A DNA stretch of 64,000 nt from Strongylocentrotus droebachiensis (GCA_035222895.1 JAVYIG010006383.1:1-64000), one strand, 5' to 3'. Positions 23,481 to 35,790 are shown, numbered from the stretch's first letter. The notes: generated by a model from the sequence alone, not told the origin. Translations and numbers: made by a program.

Positions 23481-24987
23481 GTGCTTGTTTCGCAGAGCGA
23501 TGATTTTTGCTTGGTTTAGATTTTCTATTGTTTTGCTCTTATAAGCTACCATAGGTTAGGTTCGGCACTGTCGCCATGTTCTTTAGTCAACGCAGTGCAC
23601 AGTCAGAAATGTAGTCAAGTTTGACTTATTTACCAGTTAACCCGTCAGTTGCCATTCAATTATTCCCGACGAAGTTTTGTCCCGCCACAGAAGTGAGTGT
23701 TTAGATTAATATAAACTGTAATATGAACTCTTAAAACGGAAAATAAGATAGATTCAAGTTGAACTGTAAAACAGACTCTAAAGAACTGTAATTAACTCAT
23801 TTGCATAATGCACGTGTGGCATCAATTCCAAGATGGCTGCGCCTAAAATGGCCGCGCCCATGAGACGTACTTTTAGTCATGTGTTTTTCAGGTTAAATAA
23901 TAATTGTCAAAACAGAATTGCAATATTAGGCAAATATTGTTTTATGTCATTTATAGAGTAAACAGTGTATATATGTAGAAGTTCTAAAGATATAGGATGT
24001 TTATGTTTTTGCATGCTAGAATCTTGGATTTTATGCAGTTTGTTTGGGTGACAAAAGTTGGTCTGTGGAATTTGATTTAGCTTGCTTAAAAGTTGCAAGA
24101 CACCATTTATTGACTTGGTGAAAGGTTAATCTGTGCACCTCTGGCATGGTATTTAGTGTTTAACCATTTTAAGAGTTAATAATGTAACTCGAAAGGCTTG
24201 CTGTAGTGCATGTGTGGATTACAGGAGTAGATTTCAGATGTAAATTACAGGTGTAAATTACATTTAATGCCAGATAGTTTATTTTGTATAAAGTGTAATC
24301 GCTAGATTATTACTGGGAAGTTTTATGCAAGTCGGATATTTAAGTTTAATTCATCAAACAGGGTTGAATTGTATGAAGTCATTTTATAAGACAGTTTTTC
24401 TAAGGCAAGCAAAAATATGCAAATCACCGGTAAGCGCCTGTCAAAGTCAGTCGAAGGTCATATAGCACATTTAAAGTGACAATCCATTATTGAGGTTTTT
24501 TAGAACAAATTTATTCTGTGAAGAAATATGTGAATAATCAAGCTAGTGTATGGATGCAAGATAGAGATGTTTACAGTTATTTTTGGTTTATGAAAAGTGG
24601 AAGTAATCTGTTTAAAGGAGAGTCAGGTCATTTTGAGAAACGCTGAAAATATGAGTTCATCAAAGTAATGCATATTAGAGAATGTATAAGTTTTGTAGCC
24701 ATTGGTTACTCTGAGTTTTTGATAGTTAAAGGACGAGGTCAAGATTGACAGTTTATAGAACAAAAGCAAATGTGTTTAAATGAATCTTTATAGATACAGT
24801 TACTTGTTTTGTTCAGATAATTTGGATTATATATTGCATTCTTGTGTAACATGAATGATAAACTAAATCTGTCATTGTTATTTTATCTGTCTTTACAGAT
24901 CGAATAAATAAGCTTCACAGCTTAATATCTCCATTTACGGCTGGACTCCCAAACTTCATTTTTCCCTTTCCTCAACTATTCAGTGCT
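23481..24987. mobile_element. Solo LTR (fossil), 1497 bp, TSD GTGCT
   Basis: TG...CA element (23486-24982) flanked by GTGCT on both sides; unit A has the single empty site at 8019-8023. It begins TGTTTCGCAGAGCG and ends CTCAACTATTCA, with AATAAA close to the right end. There are no internal genes, so this is a solo LTR. It inserted after the A/B duplication, so it is young relative to the units. It shares no obvious sequence with the 16.7-kb LTR. Confidence 0.85.
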
Positions 24988-27900
24988 TAATACAGTTTAA
25001 GATCCCTTTCTAGTATTATATATATATTTACTATCACTATACTGACACTAGCAATTCGTATAATTATAATCATACACCGCATATATGTGTACAAAACTAT
25101 TACATAATAGTATACTATTGCAGAACTTGTACAGTACATAGAAATCTTTGGTTTTATTGGAAAAAGTAGATGAGTATTTAATATAGATGTAAATTAGAAT
25201 GCATATAGTTTAATCTCATTCCTGTTTGTAATATTTTGAATCATTCCAATGGTAATGTAGAGTCTTGACCATGGGAATATTGTGTAGGAATCAGCAATCA
25301 TACAACCATGACAATAATATGAACACAAGCTACATAAAACAGAAGCTCTATAACTTTCAGTTAAGGTCCATTCATTTGAATATGCTCCAGGGCATCTACG
25401 TGATTTCAAGGATATATAACATGGCACATATTCACTACGACAGCAACAAAAGAAATGAAAGAAATTTGTCTATAGCTTCACCACCTTTTCTGTGTTTAAT
25501 GACTTAATTACAGTGATTACACAACATCTAAAGCGACGAACAAAATGCAAGTGACATATGCAGGTGAAGATTACCATATTCATGATTATGTAAATGATAT
25601 TCATTACATTTGAAAAAGTGAGATTATATTGTACAGTTCAATGAGTGCAGGGATTTCAAATCTAGTTTCTGTGAGAGTTTATCTTATCTAATGGTCAGAT
25701 AGTAACATTTATGTTCTAGACACAAAGTGATATTCTTGGCATTATTATGTTATGGTAACAAAATACTCCACTATCATTGTAAAATATCGTTATTAAACTT
25801 CCAATATTTAAAAATACAATAGTTTTTTTAGTTGCAAAAACAGGAAAAACAAATTACGTGTTCTTATTGACAAACTGATACTCATGTAGCATAATCTTTT
25901 GATTTTATCAAAAATATGAACTATTACTCCTGATAAGTGACACAATGAAAAAGTACGTGCAAGTGAAGATTACCATATTCATGATTATTCATAGTATAAT
26001 ATTCATGAGAGTCATTACATTTGAAATAGTGAGATGAAGTTTTCTAGTGTTATATTGTACAGTATAATGGGTGAGGGGATTTGAAATCAAATTTTTGTGA
26101 GAGTTTACCTTATCTAAATGGTCAGATATTAAGAATAACAGTTGAAAAACAAAGTGGAACCGGTTGCATTAATACATTATGGTAGCAACATATTTCACTA
26201 TAATTGTAAAATATCGTACCTAAAACTCTACTTCTTTTTTGCACAAACAGAAAATAAATTACGTGAAATTACTGGCAAGCTCATACAATTGCAGCATAAT
26301 GAAACACAATAAAAAAGTAACCATGATAACGTTCAATCATGTTGGATGCTGTTATGAGTTTTGTCACGCTTAGCGTTTGTACCGCGGTTCATTTGTAAAC
26401 TTAATGGCAATACTGCACATTTCGATATGATTTGTTATTAGGATTCAAATTAATAAAGAGATGTTTTTTACATTACAATGAAACTTCCCAGGGTTTTCGA
26501 TACCAGAAAAGGGTAACTTATTCCTATCGTATTTGTATTAAGATCTGAGTTCTTGTTAAAATGGGTTGAAGTTATTACCACTTTCCGTAATTGGTAATGC
26601 CGATCACCCTATAATGAACGTATTCTGGGAGCAGTTTAATTACCTTCCGTACCCTTTGATATCCCATACAAATGATCAGATTACGCGTTGCGGCACTGTA
26701 TAATGTTTGCACATTAATTTAAATCGGTGATAAACATGGCTATTCAAATTGGCTTAGATTGATTTTTGCTCGCGAAAGTTCTTTGAGATCGTGTTTTCCT
26801 TAAAATTTAGCATTATCATAGTAATTTATCTATACGAAATGTATTGCTTTAAATTTCATACTGATCTTGATAATTGTACTATCAATGAAATCATTATTTC
26901 AATGCTTACACCTTATATATCTAATTTATTCAGTCTTTTTAAGTATTTTAGATAAAGACAATACATTTCGTTACTTCAGGAGGTGAAGGGGACGAATCGT
27001 AAATTGTCATTGCATTAAAGTAAGAACATAAATCATTTTTCTGATTTTCTTTGGTTTGTTTGCTTTTTGTTGCTTTTTAAAATTATTTTATTTACTTTTT
27101 TCACTGTTCATTCAATTCACAAAAAAGAAAAACCAGAATGATAATATATACATAATTTGTCATAATACTACAAGATATTGAAGTTACATTACTTCAGCAT
27201 GAATGAAATATATGATTAAAGATCGCACATTTCCATTTTTCCATCTCCATATCAAACTATTACAAATGCATAACAAAGCATATATACGCTTGGTTCCTAA
27301 TTATTACAGAAATATAATAGAATCATATACAATTGGAAGTTATTACTCATGTAGAACAATATAATAAAACTTGTCAAAGTCCACAATCCCTCCTCCCTTT
27401 CCGAACCCAGCCACATCTACACAGTCGTTGGAAATCCATTCTCTTCCATGTCCCACAGACCAAATCATATAACATGTTTGAGTCTGAGATGGTAATCAGA
27501 TATTTGGTAACAGGGTAGGAAAAGATAGTGAGATAGATGGATTAAAACTAATGCTGTGGTCACAACTCGCCGTACGTCTTTTTGCACGTATCTAATGATG
27601 CACCAAAATTTAGTTACATATAGCATATTTCAATAAGGAAACTGTGAAATCAAAAGATGAAACTCGAAATTCATCAATGGATAACACCCTTTGGGAGTCA
27701 TAACTTCAAGAAGACTTTTCAATGGTAATCAACATTTGGCCTATTCAAACTGTCCCTATCACAGGCACATGGCAAGGGAGGTAGGATGGGGTGTCCACAG
27801 TTCGCGGATATTTTTAAGCAAATGAATGCCATATAATCTCATGTTCTACACACAAATTAATTTAGATCAATTAGTGCAAATGAATATCCAAATATTAGAC

Positions 27901-28836
27901 TACAAGTCCGTGGAATTTGAAAATGTTTCGTCTAAAGAATTCCCGCGATTTCGCGATCTCCAAATTAGATGTCGGATATGAATGCGCTACAACTAAAGAA
28001 AAGATCATACAAATAACGAGACCTTAATTTGTCAAAACATGCGATTCATCAAAGGTAAGGTAATTGCATGAATTGCAAGTCGATATATCCAAAAAATCAG
28101 TTTGTATCACTTTTTACTAACAATTTTGATGACATTGTCTGTCAAAAGGAATATTTCCAGAACCTTGTCTGTAAGTTCGGAAGCAAAAGAATGCAAAATT
28201 TGCCGATCTTTTGTTAATAATTCCATATTTTCACACCCAATTTCGCAATCATAGGTAACTTTATGTTTCTCTTACCATTGGTGATATCAGAATTTCGAAA
28301 TCTTACCTATTTTTTGAGATATGGAACTGTCAACGAATGAAGATCATCCACGAACTATGGTCACATCACCATACGTATATATACAATCTAAGGGAAGGTT
28401 GACTTTTGGAAAAAGATGAGAAAAGATTTGCAAGCTCTCTCGTATTTTAACGTCATTCTGGAAGAGTATCACCGTTAAAAATGTCACCCGAGAAGGGTTG
28501 CTCTTCAAATTCCCCCACATTCGAAATATCACAATAAATAGCTGACGTTTTTGGACATATAAACCTGCCATGCCACATATTTTTGTAGTCCAATACACAC
28601 ACTTCTGTGTTCATGGTATTCATTGCTAGAGACTTTCAGCAGAACTGTTTGATTTGATTATCATTTGCATGATTTCAAAACGTCACAGTATACACCACTT
28701 TTATGTGCTACTTTGTTAATGATCAACCTTTCCTAATCATGCTAATTGCTTCCGGACAGTTTAATTCACAATGTAGTCTTGGGACCACAACTCAACCTTC
28801 TTCTTAAACGGGTATAACATTGTTCATTTGCCGGTT
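24988..28836. other. Noncoding 3' flank of TLR B
   Basis: Equivalent to 8024-12388 of unit A without the LINE insertion. No gene seen; the short open frames match noncoding sequence in unit A. Confidence 0.6.
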
Positions 28837-31557
28837 TTATCTCATGCTCTTCTGGGCCTTTGCCCAGAAGACCTCTTGACCTTCTTCATCCTCTGTCCAC
28901 AGCAAATAAGGCTTGTTCCGACTCAGCAAGAGCCTAACAAGGTACGGTAGATGGTCATCATCGATATCTTCGAGGAAAATCAAGATGACCTTCTCCAACT
29001 TGGTGTCATTCATGTGCTCCACTGCCATACGAAGCTTGGTCATGTACCAGGTATCATCTACAGACCGGTTGCTAAGCAACAACATTGTCTTGTGGCTGTT
29101 TTCGATGACGTCATAGATGGCGTTCAAGTAGAACGATCCTGGGTGAAGATCGGCATCGCCAAATATGACACGCTCCAGATGAGGCATCCTCTGCTTCAGA
29201 AAAGGTTTCATGCAGTCATCTACCCACCATTCATCGTCTTCATGAAACATGAGGTTGAGTTGGAATTCATAGTCCTCCGCAGTTCGATCTTCAATGATCT
29301 CATGGTAACCAACGATGGCTAACTTGAGGAGATACAACTTATAGTTTATCCACCATCGGTTCAAATACACGAGTATACCGAGTGTTAGAACTAAAATCGG
29401 CGCAAAACATGCGGAGACGATTATCATGGCATTGATCCTACAATATTCATTCGGATGGAACGACCAAATGTTTTGATTAACCAACACCTCTAAGGAACTG
29501 CTAGAACAACGGGTTTGATTCTCTGGAGCAAAATCTATTTTCCCTTCAACCTCGTTCAACCATTGTCTGAACCAGGCGAGCTTGCAATCGCATGTTAATG
29601 GATTGTTTGCGATATTGAATCTAATCAAACTTGACGGCATTAAAGTGTTGGAGGCGACGGTCGATATGTGATTATTTTGTAAGTTCAACTGTTGAAGTTC
29701 CTTTGTGCCTATAAACAGCCCTTGCTCAATGAATGTGATCGAATTGTACTGCAGCTGCAACACCCGTAAATGATGCAAACCTTGCAAACTGTCTTTGGAA
29801 ATACTGATTAAGTCATTGCCAGGAAGGCTAAGCTGAAGCAAGGTCGTTAAGTTTGCAAATGCTCCTGAGGCAACCTGGCGTATACGACAACCTGTTAAGT
29901 CTAACTCAACAAGACTTCCAAGCGGGGTAAATATGCCAGGAAGAGCGTGCAGGTTATCTGAAGAGTTTTTCCGTAGTTTAAGAGTCTGCAATGAGACCAA
30001 GCCTGAGAACAACGATGTCCCTGTCTTTATATCAACTAAATCCTCACCTTTGAGATTTGATCCCGACATGTTGAGAACCCTCAGCGCAGATGTGTTCGTA
30101 AACTGGTCACTTGATGAAATTTTTAACTGGCTATATGACATGTCCAGATTAATTAGATGTTGCATATTTCTAAACGAACCTTTCATGGTAAATTGTTTCA
30201 AATTCGACATGTCGAGGAATTCTAAGGAACCTACTGAAATAAGGGCGTCCTCTGACATCCGGAAACGATTGGTATTGCCAGAAAGATTAAGTGCTTTCAA
30301 ATTTGACAACCCAATGAAGGTTTCATGATAAAGGGAACCGAGATTGTTTTTTGTAAGAACAAGAGTATGGAGATTAGTTGCCTTCCATGGTCCGACCATG
30401 ATGCTACGGATGCCACTTTGATATATCACCAAGCTACGAAGAAACAAGGATCCGTCAAACCATTGGGGATTCAATGTCGCGAGGTCATTACGTGACAAAT
30501 CAATTTTCCAGAGATTCGAGACACAAGCGAACGAAGCGCGGGGAAGTGACTTGATTCTATTCCAAGACAAACTGAGGTCTCCCAGTGCATTTAAGCCACA
30601 AAATGATTGATTATTGATGCTCGATATACGATTCCCTTGGAGGTTCAGAAATTGCAGTTTTTCAAAACCACGCAGAGCATACCCTGGAATGTTACTTAAT
30701 TGGTTAAAATTTAAAGTAAGTTCTTTAATCAGTGGCACATTTCCTTTTTGTACCAACGTTATGTTCACTGGATGAATGTGCTTTATGCCTGAAGAACCAA
30801 TCAAAAGTCTGTCGATTTTAACATGGCCCATGAAATAGCCGACGTCGAAAGTAGCTAAGCTGATATTGTTCATGTTCAGAGTTCCTAATTTGGGCAAATG
30901 TTGAAACGCCTTAGGGTGAAGAAACGTCACATTGTTATCATTTACATTGAACTTATGTACAGAGCAATTTATCCAAGGTAAAAAGTCATCCTCATTTATA
31001 GTTGTAAATTTGTTGAAGGAAAGATCTACTGCCGACATATTCTGCCATCCATGAAAGTTTCCACACTTTTGAGTACTCACCAAAGCGATGGAGATATTAC
31101 TGATCTTGTTGTGTGATAGTTTTATTATATATAAATGAGCATTCTTCTGAAGATAATAGATAGGTAGAAAAGTGATCAGGTTATGATCTAGTAACAAAAC
31201 CTGCAATTGTGGTAGAGGTTCGAATGTTCCACTATCAATGAAAGCAATGATGTTATGACCCGCATTCAATGTTTCAAGTTGGTTGTAGTTTATGAAAGAC
31301 CTGTTTCCAAGTTTTGCTAATTTGTTATGATGTATAGATAAGCCCAGCAGGCCATGCGGAAGGTCTTGGGGAACTGAGGTAAGATTGAGATGAGCGCACT
31401 TAGCCGCGAATAAATGAAGCTTGACTGGGCATCTATAGATTGGCTGTGGTGAACGGAGTGGGGTATCCACTCTAACACTGTGCACGATACCTCCCAAAAA
31501 TATTATTATCAAGATCAAGAGTGTTCGCGTCAAGGAATCCATCGTGAAATGAGCCAT
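28837..31557 (-). CDS. Toll-like receptor, unit B (intronless)
   Basis: A pattern-recognition receptor of the TLR family, read as one exon. The likely start is ATG at 31557 or 31542, giving a signal peptide (TRTLLILIIIFLGGIV); the open frame extends upstream but without signal-peptide character. Then follow a Cys-containing N-cap (CPVKLHLFAAKCAHLNL), over twenty LRRs, an LRR-CT starting CDCKLAWFRQWL, a membrane helix (MIIVSACFAPILVLTLGILV) and a cytoplasmic TIR domain. TIR box 2 reads FGDADLHPGSFYLNAI and box 3 EVFWAKAQKSM. The stop falls 11 codons earlier than in unit A, because TCA became TAA just after KSMR. Most of the TIR fold should survive. Box 1 (YEFQLNLMFHEDD) is divergent from the usual FISY. 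The ligand cannot be told. Confidence 0.92.
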   Translation of the reverse strand: MAHFTMDSLTRTLLILIIIFLGGIVHSVRVDTPLRSPQPIYRCPVKLHLFAAKCAHLNLTSVPQDLPHGLLGLSIHHNKLAKLGNRSFINYNQLETLNAGHNIIAFIDSGTFEPLPQLQVLLLDHNLITFLPIYYLQKNAHLYIIKLSHNKISNISIALVSTQKCGNFHGWQNMSAVDLSFNKFTTINEDDFLPWINCSVHKFNVNDNNVTFLHPKAFQHLPKLGTLNMNNISLATFDVGYFMGHVKIDRLLIGSSGIKHIHPVNITLVQKGNVPLIKELTLNFNQLSNIPGYALRGFEKLQFLNLQGNRISSINNQSFCGLNALGDLSLSWNRIKSLPRASFACVSNLWKIDLSRNDLATLNPQWFDGSLFLRSLVIYQSGIRSIMVGPWKATNLHTLVLTKNNLGSLYHETFIGLSNLKALNLSGNTNRFRMSEDALISVGSLEFLDMSNLKQFTMKGSFRNMQHLINLDMSYSQLKISSSDQFTNTSALRVLNMSGSNLKGEDLVDIKTGTSLFSGLVSLQTLKLRKNSSDNLHALPGIFTPLGSLVELDLTGCRIRQVASGAFANLTTLLQLSLPGNDLISISKDSLQGLHHLRVLQLQYNSITFIEQGLFIGTKELQQLNLQNNHISTVASNTLMPSSLIRFNIANNPLTCDCKLAWFRQWLNEVEGKIDFAPENQTRCSSSSLEVLVNQNIWSFHPNEYCRINAMIIVSACFAPILVLTLGILVYLNRWWINYKLYLLKLAIVGYHEIIEDRTAEDYEFQLNLMFHEDDEWWVDDCMKPFLKQRMPHLERVIFGDADLHPGSFYLNAIYDVIENSHKTMLLLSNRSVDDTWYMTKLRMAVEHMNDTKLEKVILIFLEDIDDDHLPYLVRLLLSRNKPYLLWTEDEEGQEVFWAKAQKSMR

Positions 31558-31899
31558 TATGATCGTTCTCCACAAGTACACTAAGCTGTTTGTTAAAAAC
31601 AAATAGGCAATTAACATTGATTTCCCTTGCTTAGTTTTGGTAATAGAGGGTACTATTATGTGTTTTTTTGGAAACATCCTTGCAGGCGCGTTTGTCATAT
31701 TGGAACTAACGAGTCAGCAAGTAAAATACTTTATAATGTGTATATTAAAGTCAATCAAATATACCACAAGTGCAGTTCAAGCTTTTGTATTCTTGATTTT
31801 GATTACCAATAAATACTATTGCTGGTTTAACGGCTGTATCTATGGCTCATTCAGACCATTAAATATACTGTATCACACACTAATTGTGTGTTAAAGGTT

Positions 31900-32165
31900 T
31901 AAAGGTAAAATGTCCAATTGGCAGGCCCAAATATGAAAAGGTTAAATTATAACGGCATTTTAAAGATAATACTCATTTTCAACTTCCCTCAAAACAAAAG
32001 GGCTTGAAAATTTCTTTTTGTGGGAGAATAACGACCGTTAGTTGTCGAATCGAATTTAGCAGGCACGCTTGTTTATGCAAATAGTCTGATTTTCAAACTC
32101 TTGTACCGAATGGGCATACGTTTTGTGCTGCGCAAAGATTCAATCAGTCTAATTTTGGCCATTAC
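31900..32165. other. Spacer upstream of TLR B
   Basis: No gene seen. The 5' flanks of the two TLRs diverge quickly beyond the start codons; only short blocks (for example TTGTATT...AAT near the 15.3 and 31.8 kb sites) can be matched. Confidence 0.5.
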
Positions 32166-32167
32166 AA

Positions 32168-33224
32168 GCCAGGATTTCATTTTAGGGGGGGGGGCGGTAG
32201 TGAGCACGCAAAGCGTGCGAATCACTTGAAGAGCGCGCGTAGCGCGCTCCCTAGGGGGTGGGTGCAGGGAAGTGGAAGTTTCCCCCCTCCCGCGCGAGCA
32301 CGGAAGCTTTGAAAGAAGACGATTCGTTGTACCTTTCTCGACTCATAATCCTTGTCTGAATTCAGTCCGCCCCTCCTGCGCATAGCGCGGAAGCTTTGAC
32401 GTATTATTAAACAAAGAAGACGATTCGTCGTACCTTTCTCGACCCTTAATCCTTATCTGTATTTAGTCCCCCTCTTTCGAAGCGCGGAAGCTGTGCGTTT
32501 CATTAAATTATTAGAGAAAGAAGACGATTCGTTGTTCCGTTTTCGACTCTTTATCCTTAATTTGAACTCAATTTCCCCCCTTTTCCCTCTTCCGCACGAA
32601 GCGCAGAAGTTTTGACGTGTCATTAATTTATTAGAGAAAGAAGACGATTCGATGTACCGTTCTCGACTCTTAATCCTTATCTGAATTCAGTTTCATCCCC
32701 TCCTGCGCAAAGCGCGGAAACTTTGAAGTTTTATTAAATTATTAGAGAAAGAAGTCGACTCGAAGTTCCGTTCTCGACTCTTAATCCTTGTCTGAATTCA
32801 GTCCCCCCCCCCCCCCTCCTCCTGCGCGAAGCGCGGAAGCTTTTACGTATTATTAGACAAAGAAGACGATTCGTTGTACCTTTCCCGACCCTTAATCCTT
32901 ATCTGTATTCAGTCCCCCTCTTTCGAAGCGCGGAAGCTGTGCGTTTCATTAAATTATTAAAGAAAGAAGACGATTCGTTGTTCCGTTTTCGACTCTTTAT
33001 CCTTAATTTGAACTCAATGTTCCCCTTTTCGCGCGAAGCGCGGAAGCTTTGAAGTTTCATTAAATTATTAGAGAAAGAAGACGATTCGTTGTAAAGTTCT
33101 CGACTCCTTTTCCCTTTTTCTTCCAACGTCCTCTCACTTATTTTCTTCTCTTTCTCTCTCTTTTTTTTTTTTGGCTGGCGTTTTTTTTTTTTTGGGGGGG
33201 GGCGATCGCCCCCACCGCCCCCCT
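32168..33224 (-). mobile_element. Second hAT-related element with inverted ~115-bp repeat array
   Basis: It carries the same repeat unit as 18985-20415 in the opposite orientation (GAAGACGATTCGTTGTACC, CTGAATTCAGT, GCGCGAAGCGCGGAAGC), about eight units at 32285-33110. The ends read AGCCAGG (left) and CCTGGCT (right). The flanking sequence at 32180-32280 also matches 20405-20500 inverted. No clear target duplication was found, and there is no transposase. Confidence 0.75.
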
Positions 33225-33249
33225 GGCTACGCGTACTAGAAGTGGGTTA

Positions 33250-33950
33250 TTGATGTAGACAAATGCTCATGTATCCTTTACAGTTCATTTTATGTATGTT
33301 ATCACAAAAGACAAAAAGAAGTCAATCAGTCACTCAATTGTGTCTGACGGTGAAGTCTTGAAGGTAAACGGGTTTCATTGCATAATTTGAATACTAGGAC
33401 ACTGCTAACGTTAAATTTCACAGATAGGACATATGTGACATATTCATAATTCCTGAAAAGTTCTACATAATTTGATGTTGAGTGCCAAAGGGACACACCA
33501 TACCTTTAAGTGATTAGTTAAAATCAGCTGTACAGTCATTAATTGGTTATGCAATGGAAAGCGAAAGAGTTATGGACAATATTATGACCACTAATCAGGT
33601 CAAGTCCTTGGATCATCTTATTATTTTCTCCTTTTCTTTGTGTAACTTTCTCATAATTTCTCTGTTCCTTTATTGCTGAAATATCAATAGAGTGATCTTT
33701 AAGTAAAACAAAAAGGGTATCTTTGACTTGAGGCATGGATTGAACTTCACAAGCACTTTCTTTGACCTGATGAGAATAAATCGAAAGCGCTCGTGAAGTT
33801 CGATACATGCCTTTTGTATATTCCAAGTAGCGTTTGTGAATTGAATTTATTTATACATAGTTCTTTTTGGCATTTCCAACATACACACACACGCACACAC
33901 ACGCACACATAAACATACATTAGTAAGAAAAATGTGTGGGGGGGGGGGGG
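33250..33950. other. Spacer with a hairpin and a (CA)n tract
   Basis: No gene. An imperfect inverted repeat lies at 33730-33812: GGCATGGATTGAACTTCAC pairs with GTGAAGTTCGATACATGCC across a ~40-nt middle. A (CA)n-like run is at 33885-33910 and a G-run at about 33938-33952. Confidence 0.6.
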
Positions 33951-33959
33951 GGTAGTGAG

Positions 33960-35790
33960 CAATAATTAGTTTTCTTAAATATTCATTTGGAGCCAACTGG
34001 CGAAATTAATGAAATTCGCATGAAGTTAAAAGAAAATAGTAAACAACCATTTATCAAAAACAAATTGAACAATAACAATAATACAATCAGATATAAAATG
34101 TACTGTAATTGAATTGAATCTTGTGAGTTTGAATAAACAAACTTACAAGTGAATGAATTACACATCGATGGAAAATATAAGGAACGATTAACATGTTCAC
34201 AAAATTCCATTGTTCTTCAGAAATTACAATTATTTTCAGAAGAGAGAAAGATAGCTAGAAGATAGAGAAACGGCATAAGGGTAGATAGATAGGAAGGGTG
34301 GGTAAGAGTAGTAAGATGGAGAGAGGAGGAAAAGAGTGAGGAAAGAAGAGCAATGGTAGATTTATTATTCTAATTTCCCCCCTTCTTCTTAGATCTTCAT
34401 ATTTTCGTAAGCATCTTCCTTGTCGGAAAGTCGTGGCGTTTTGAATACTTCACCCTGATTACGTGAAGATCCTTCTAGTTCCATGTAACCTTCCTCATTC
34501 TGTTGTGGTCCGTTGTAACAGTTTTGATTGACGGTCTGAGGATACTTCCCTTGCTGCTGACTAATAGCTTCTTTTGCTGATTTCCTGTAGATGTAGAGAC
34601 CCAATTACAAATGACAGATATATAGACTATATTTCTTCACAGCATTTAACAGGGACAACAAGATGAGAGTGAAAGAGAGTTAGCATTTTCTCTAGTTACC
34701 TGAATTTTCATTTTAAAATACATGTATAAAAAAAAATTATTGACCTCTGGAATGTTGTGTATGATTATGAAAGCAATCATACAACCATGACAATAATATG
34801 AACACAAGCTTCATAGAACAGAACCTCTAAAACTTTCAATTAATTAGGCCCATTTATTGAGATACATGTATGGTCCAGGGCATCTACGTGATTTCAAGGA
34901 TATATAACATCGCACACATTCACTCCCACAGCAACAAAAGAAAATGAAAGAAATTTGTCTAGCTGCACCACCTTTTCGGTGTTTAATTACTCAATTATAG
35001 TGATTATACAACATCTAAAGCGGCGGACAAAATAGAGAACATATGCAAGTGAAGATTTCCATATTCATAAGTATTCATATCATAATATTCATTACTATAC
35101 ATTTGAAATAGTGAGATGAAGTTTTTTAGTATTATATTGTACAGTACAAGAAGTGAGAGGATTTGAAATCTAATTTCTGTGAGAGTTTATCTTATCTAAT
35201 GGTCAGATATTACGATTTACATCTAGAAACAGAATGGAACTGGTTGCATTAATTTATTATGGTAACAACATACTTCACTATAATTGTAAAATATCGTAAA
35301 TGATATTCAAATACTTAGAACTACACTTTTTTTTTCTTCCACAAGCTGAAAACAAAAAACGTGATATTGACAAGCTCATATAATACAAATGCAGCATAAT
35401 CCTATGGTTTTGATTAAACTACGTGTGATTTACCAAAAATATGAACTAAACCTTCTGATAAGTAACACAATAAAAAAGTAACCATAGTTACGTTCAATCA
35501 GTTTAGATGCTGTTATGAGTTTTGTCACGCTTTGAGTTTGTACCGCTGTTAATTTCTAAACTTAATGGCAATACTGCACGTTTCGATATGATTTGTTATT
35601 AGGATTACAATTAATGAAGAGATGTTTTTGACAGTACAAGGAAACTGCCTAGGGTTCTCGATGCTATAAAAGTGTAACTTATTCCTTTCGTTTTTGTATT
35701 AAAATCTCAGTTCTTGTTAAAATTGGTTGAAGTTATAACCATTTTCTATAGCTGTAATGCTGATCACCCTATCATGAACGTATTTTAAAT
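33960..35790. repeat. Partial duplication, unit C
   Basis: The left part matches 3900-4540; the right part (34740-35790) matches 8340-9690 of unit A and 25270-26620 of unit B. Annexin exons and TLR are absent. The two parts are adjacent here but ~3.8 kb apart in unit A. Confidence 0.8.
34389..34584 (-). CDS. Last exon of an unidentified membrane receptor (cytoplasmic tail)
   Basis: A 196-nt exon with acceptor CTACAG at its 5' side and 65 codons ending in TAA. It encodes a polar tail without a membrane segment: RKSAKEAISQQQGKY, then EEGYMELEGSSRNQGEVF and KEDAYENMKI at the C-terminus. GYMEL and DAYENMKI are tyrosine motifs; YENM fits the YxxM SH2-binding pattern known from receptor tails. A decayed copy is at 4294-4466, where the peptide blocks are recognisable, which supports real coding use. 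No upstream exon of the same gene was found in the next 1.2 kb, so this may be an orphan exon copy. Family unknown. Confidence 0.5.

Larger units (their letters stand above)
16330..31900. repeat. Segmental duplication, unit B
   Basis: Second copy of unit A, lengthened by later insertions: a solo LTR (16655-18141), a hAT element (18197-20767), an extra ~240 bp at about 22120-22360, a TTAA MITE (about 22500-22690) and another solo LTR (23486-24982). Outside these, order and orientation match unit A. Confidence 0.9.
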
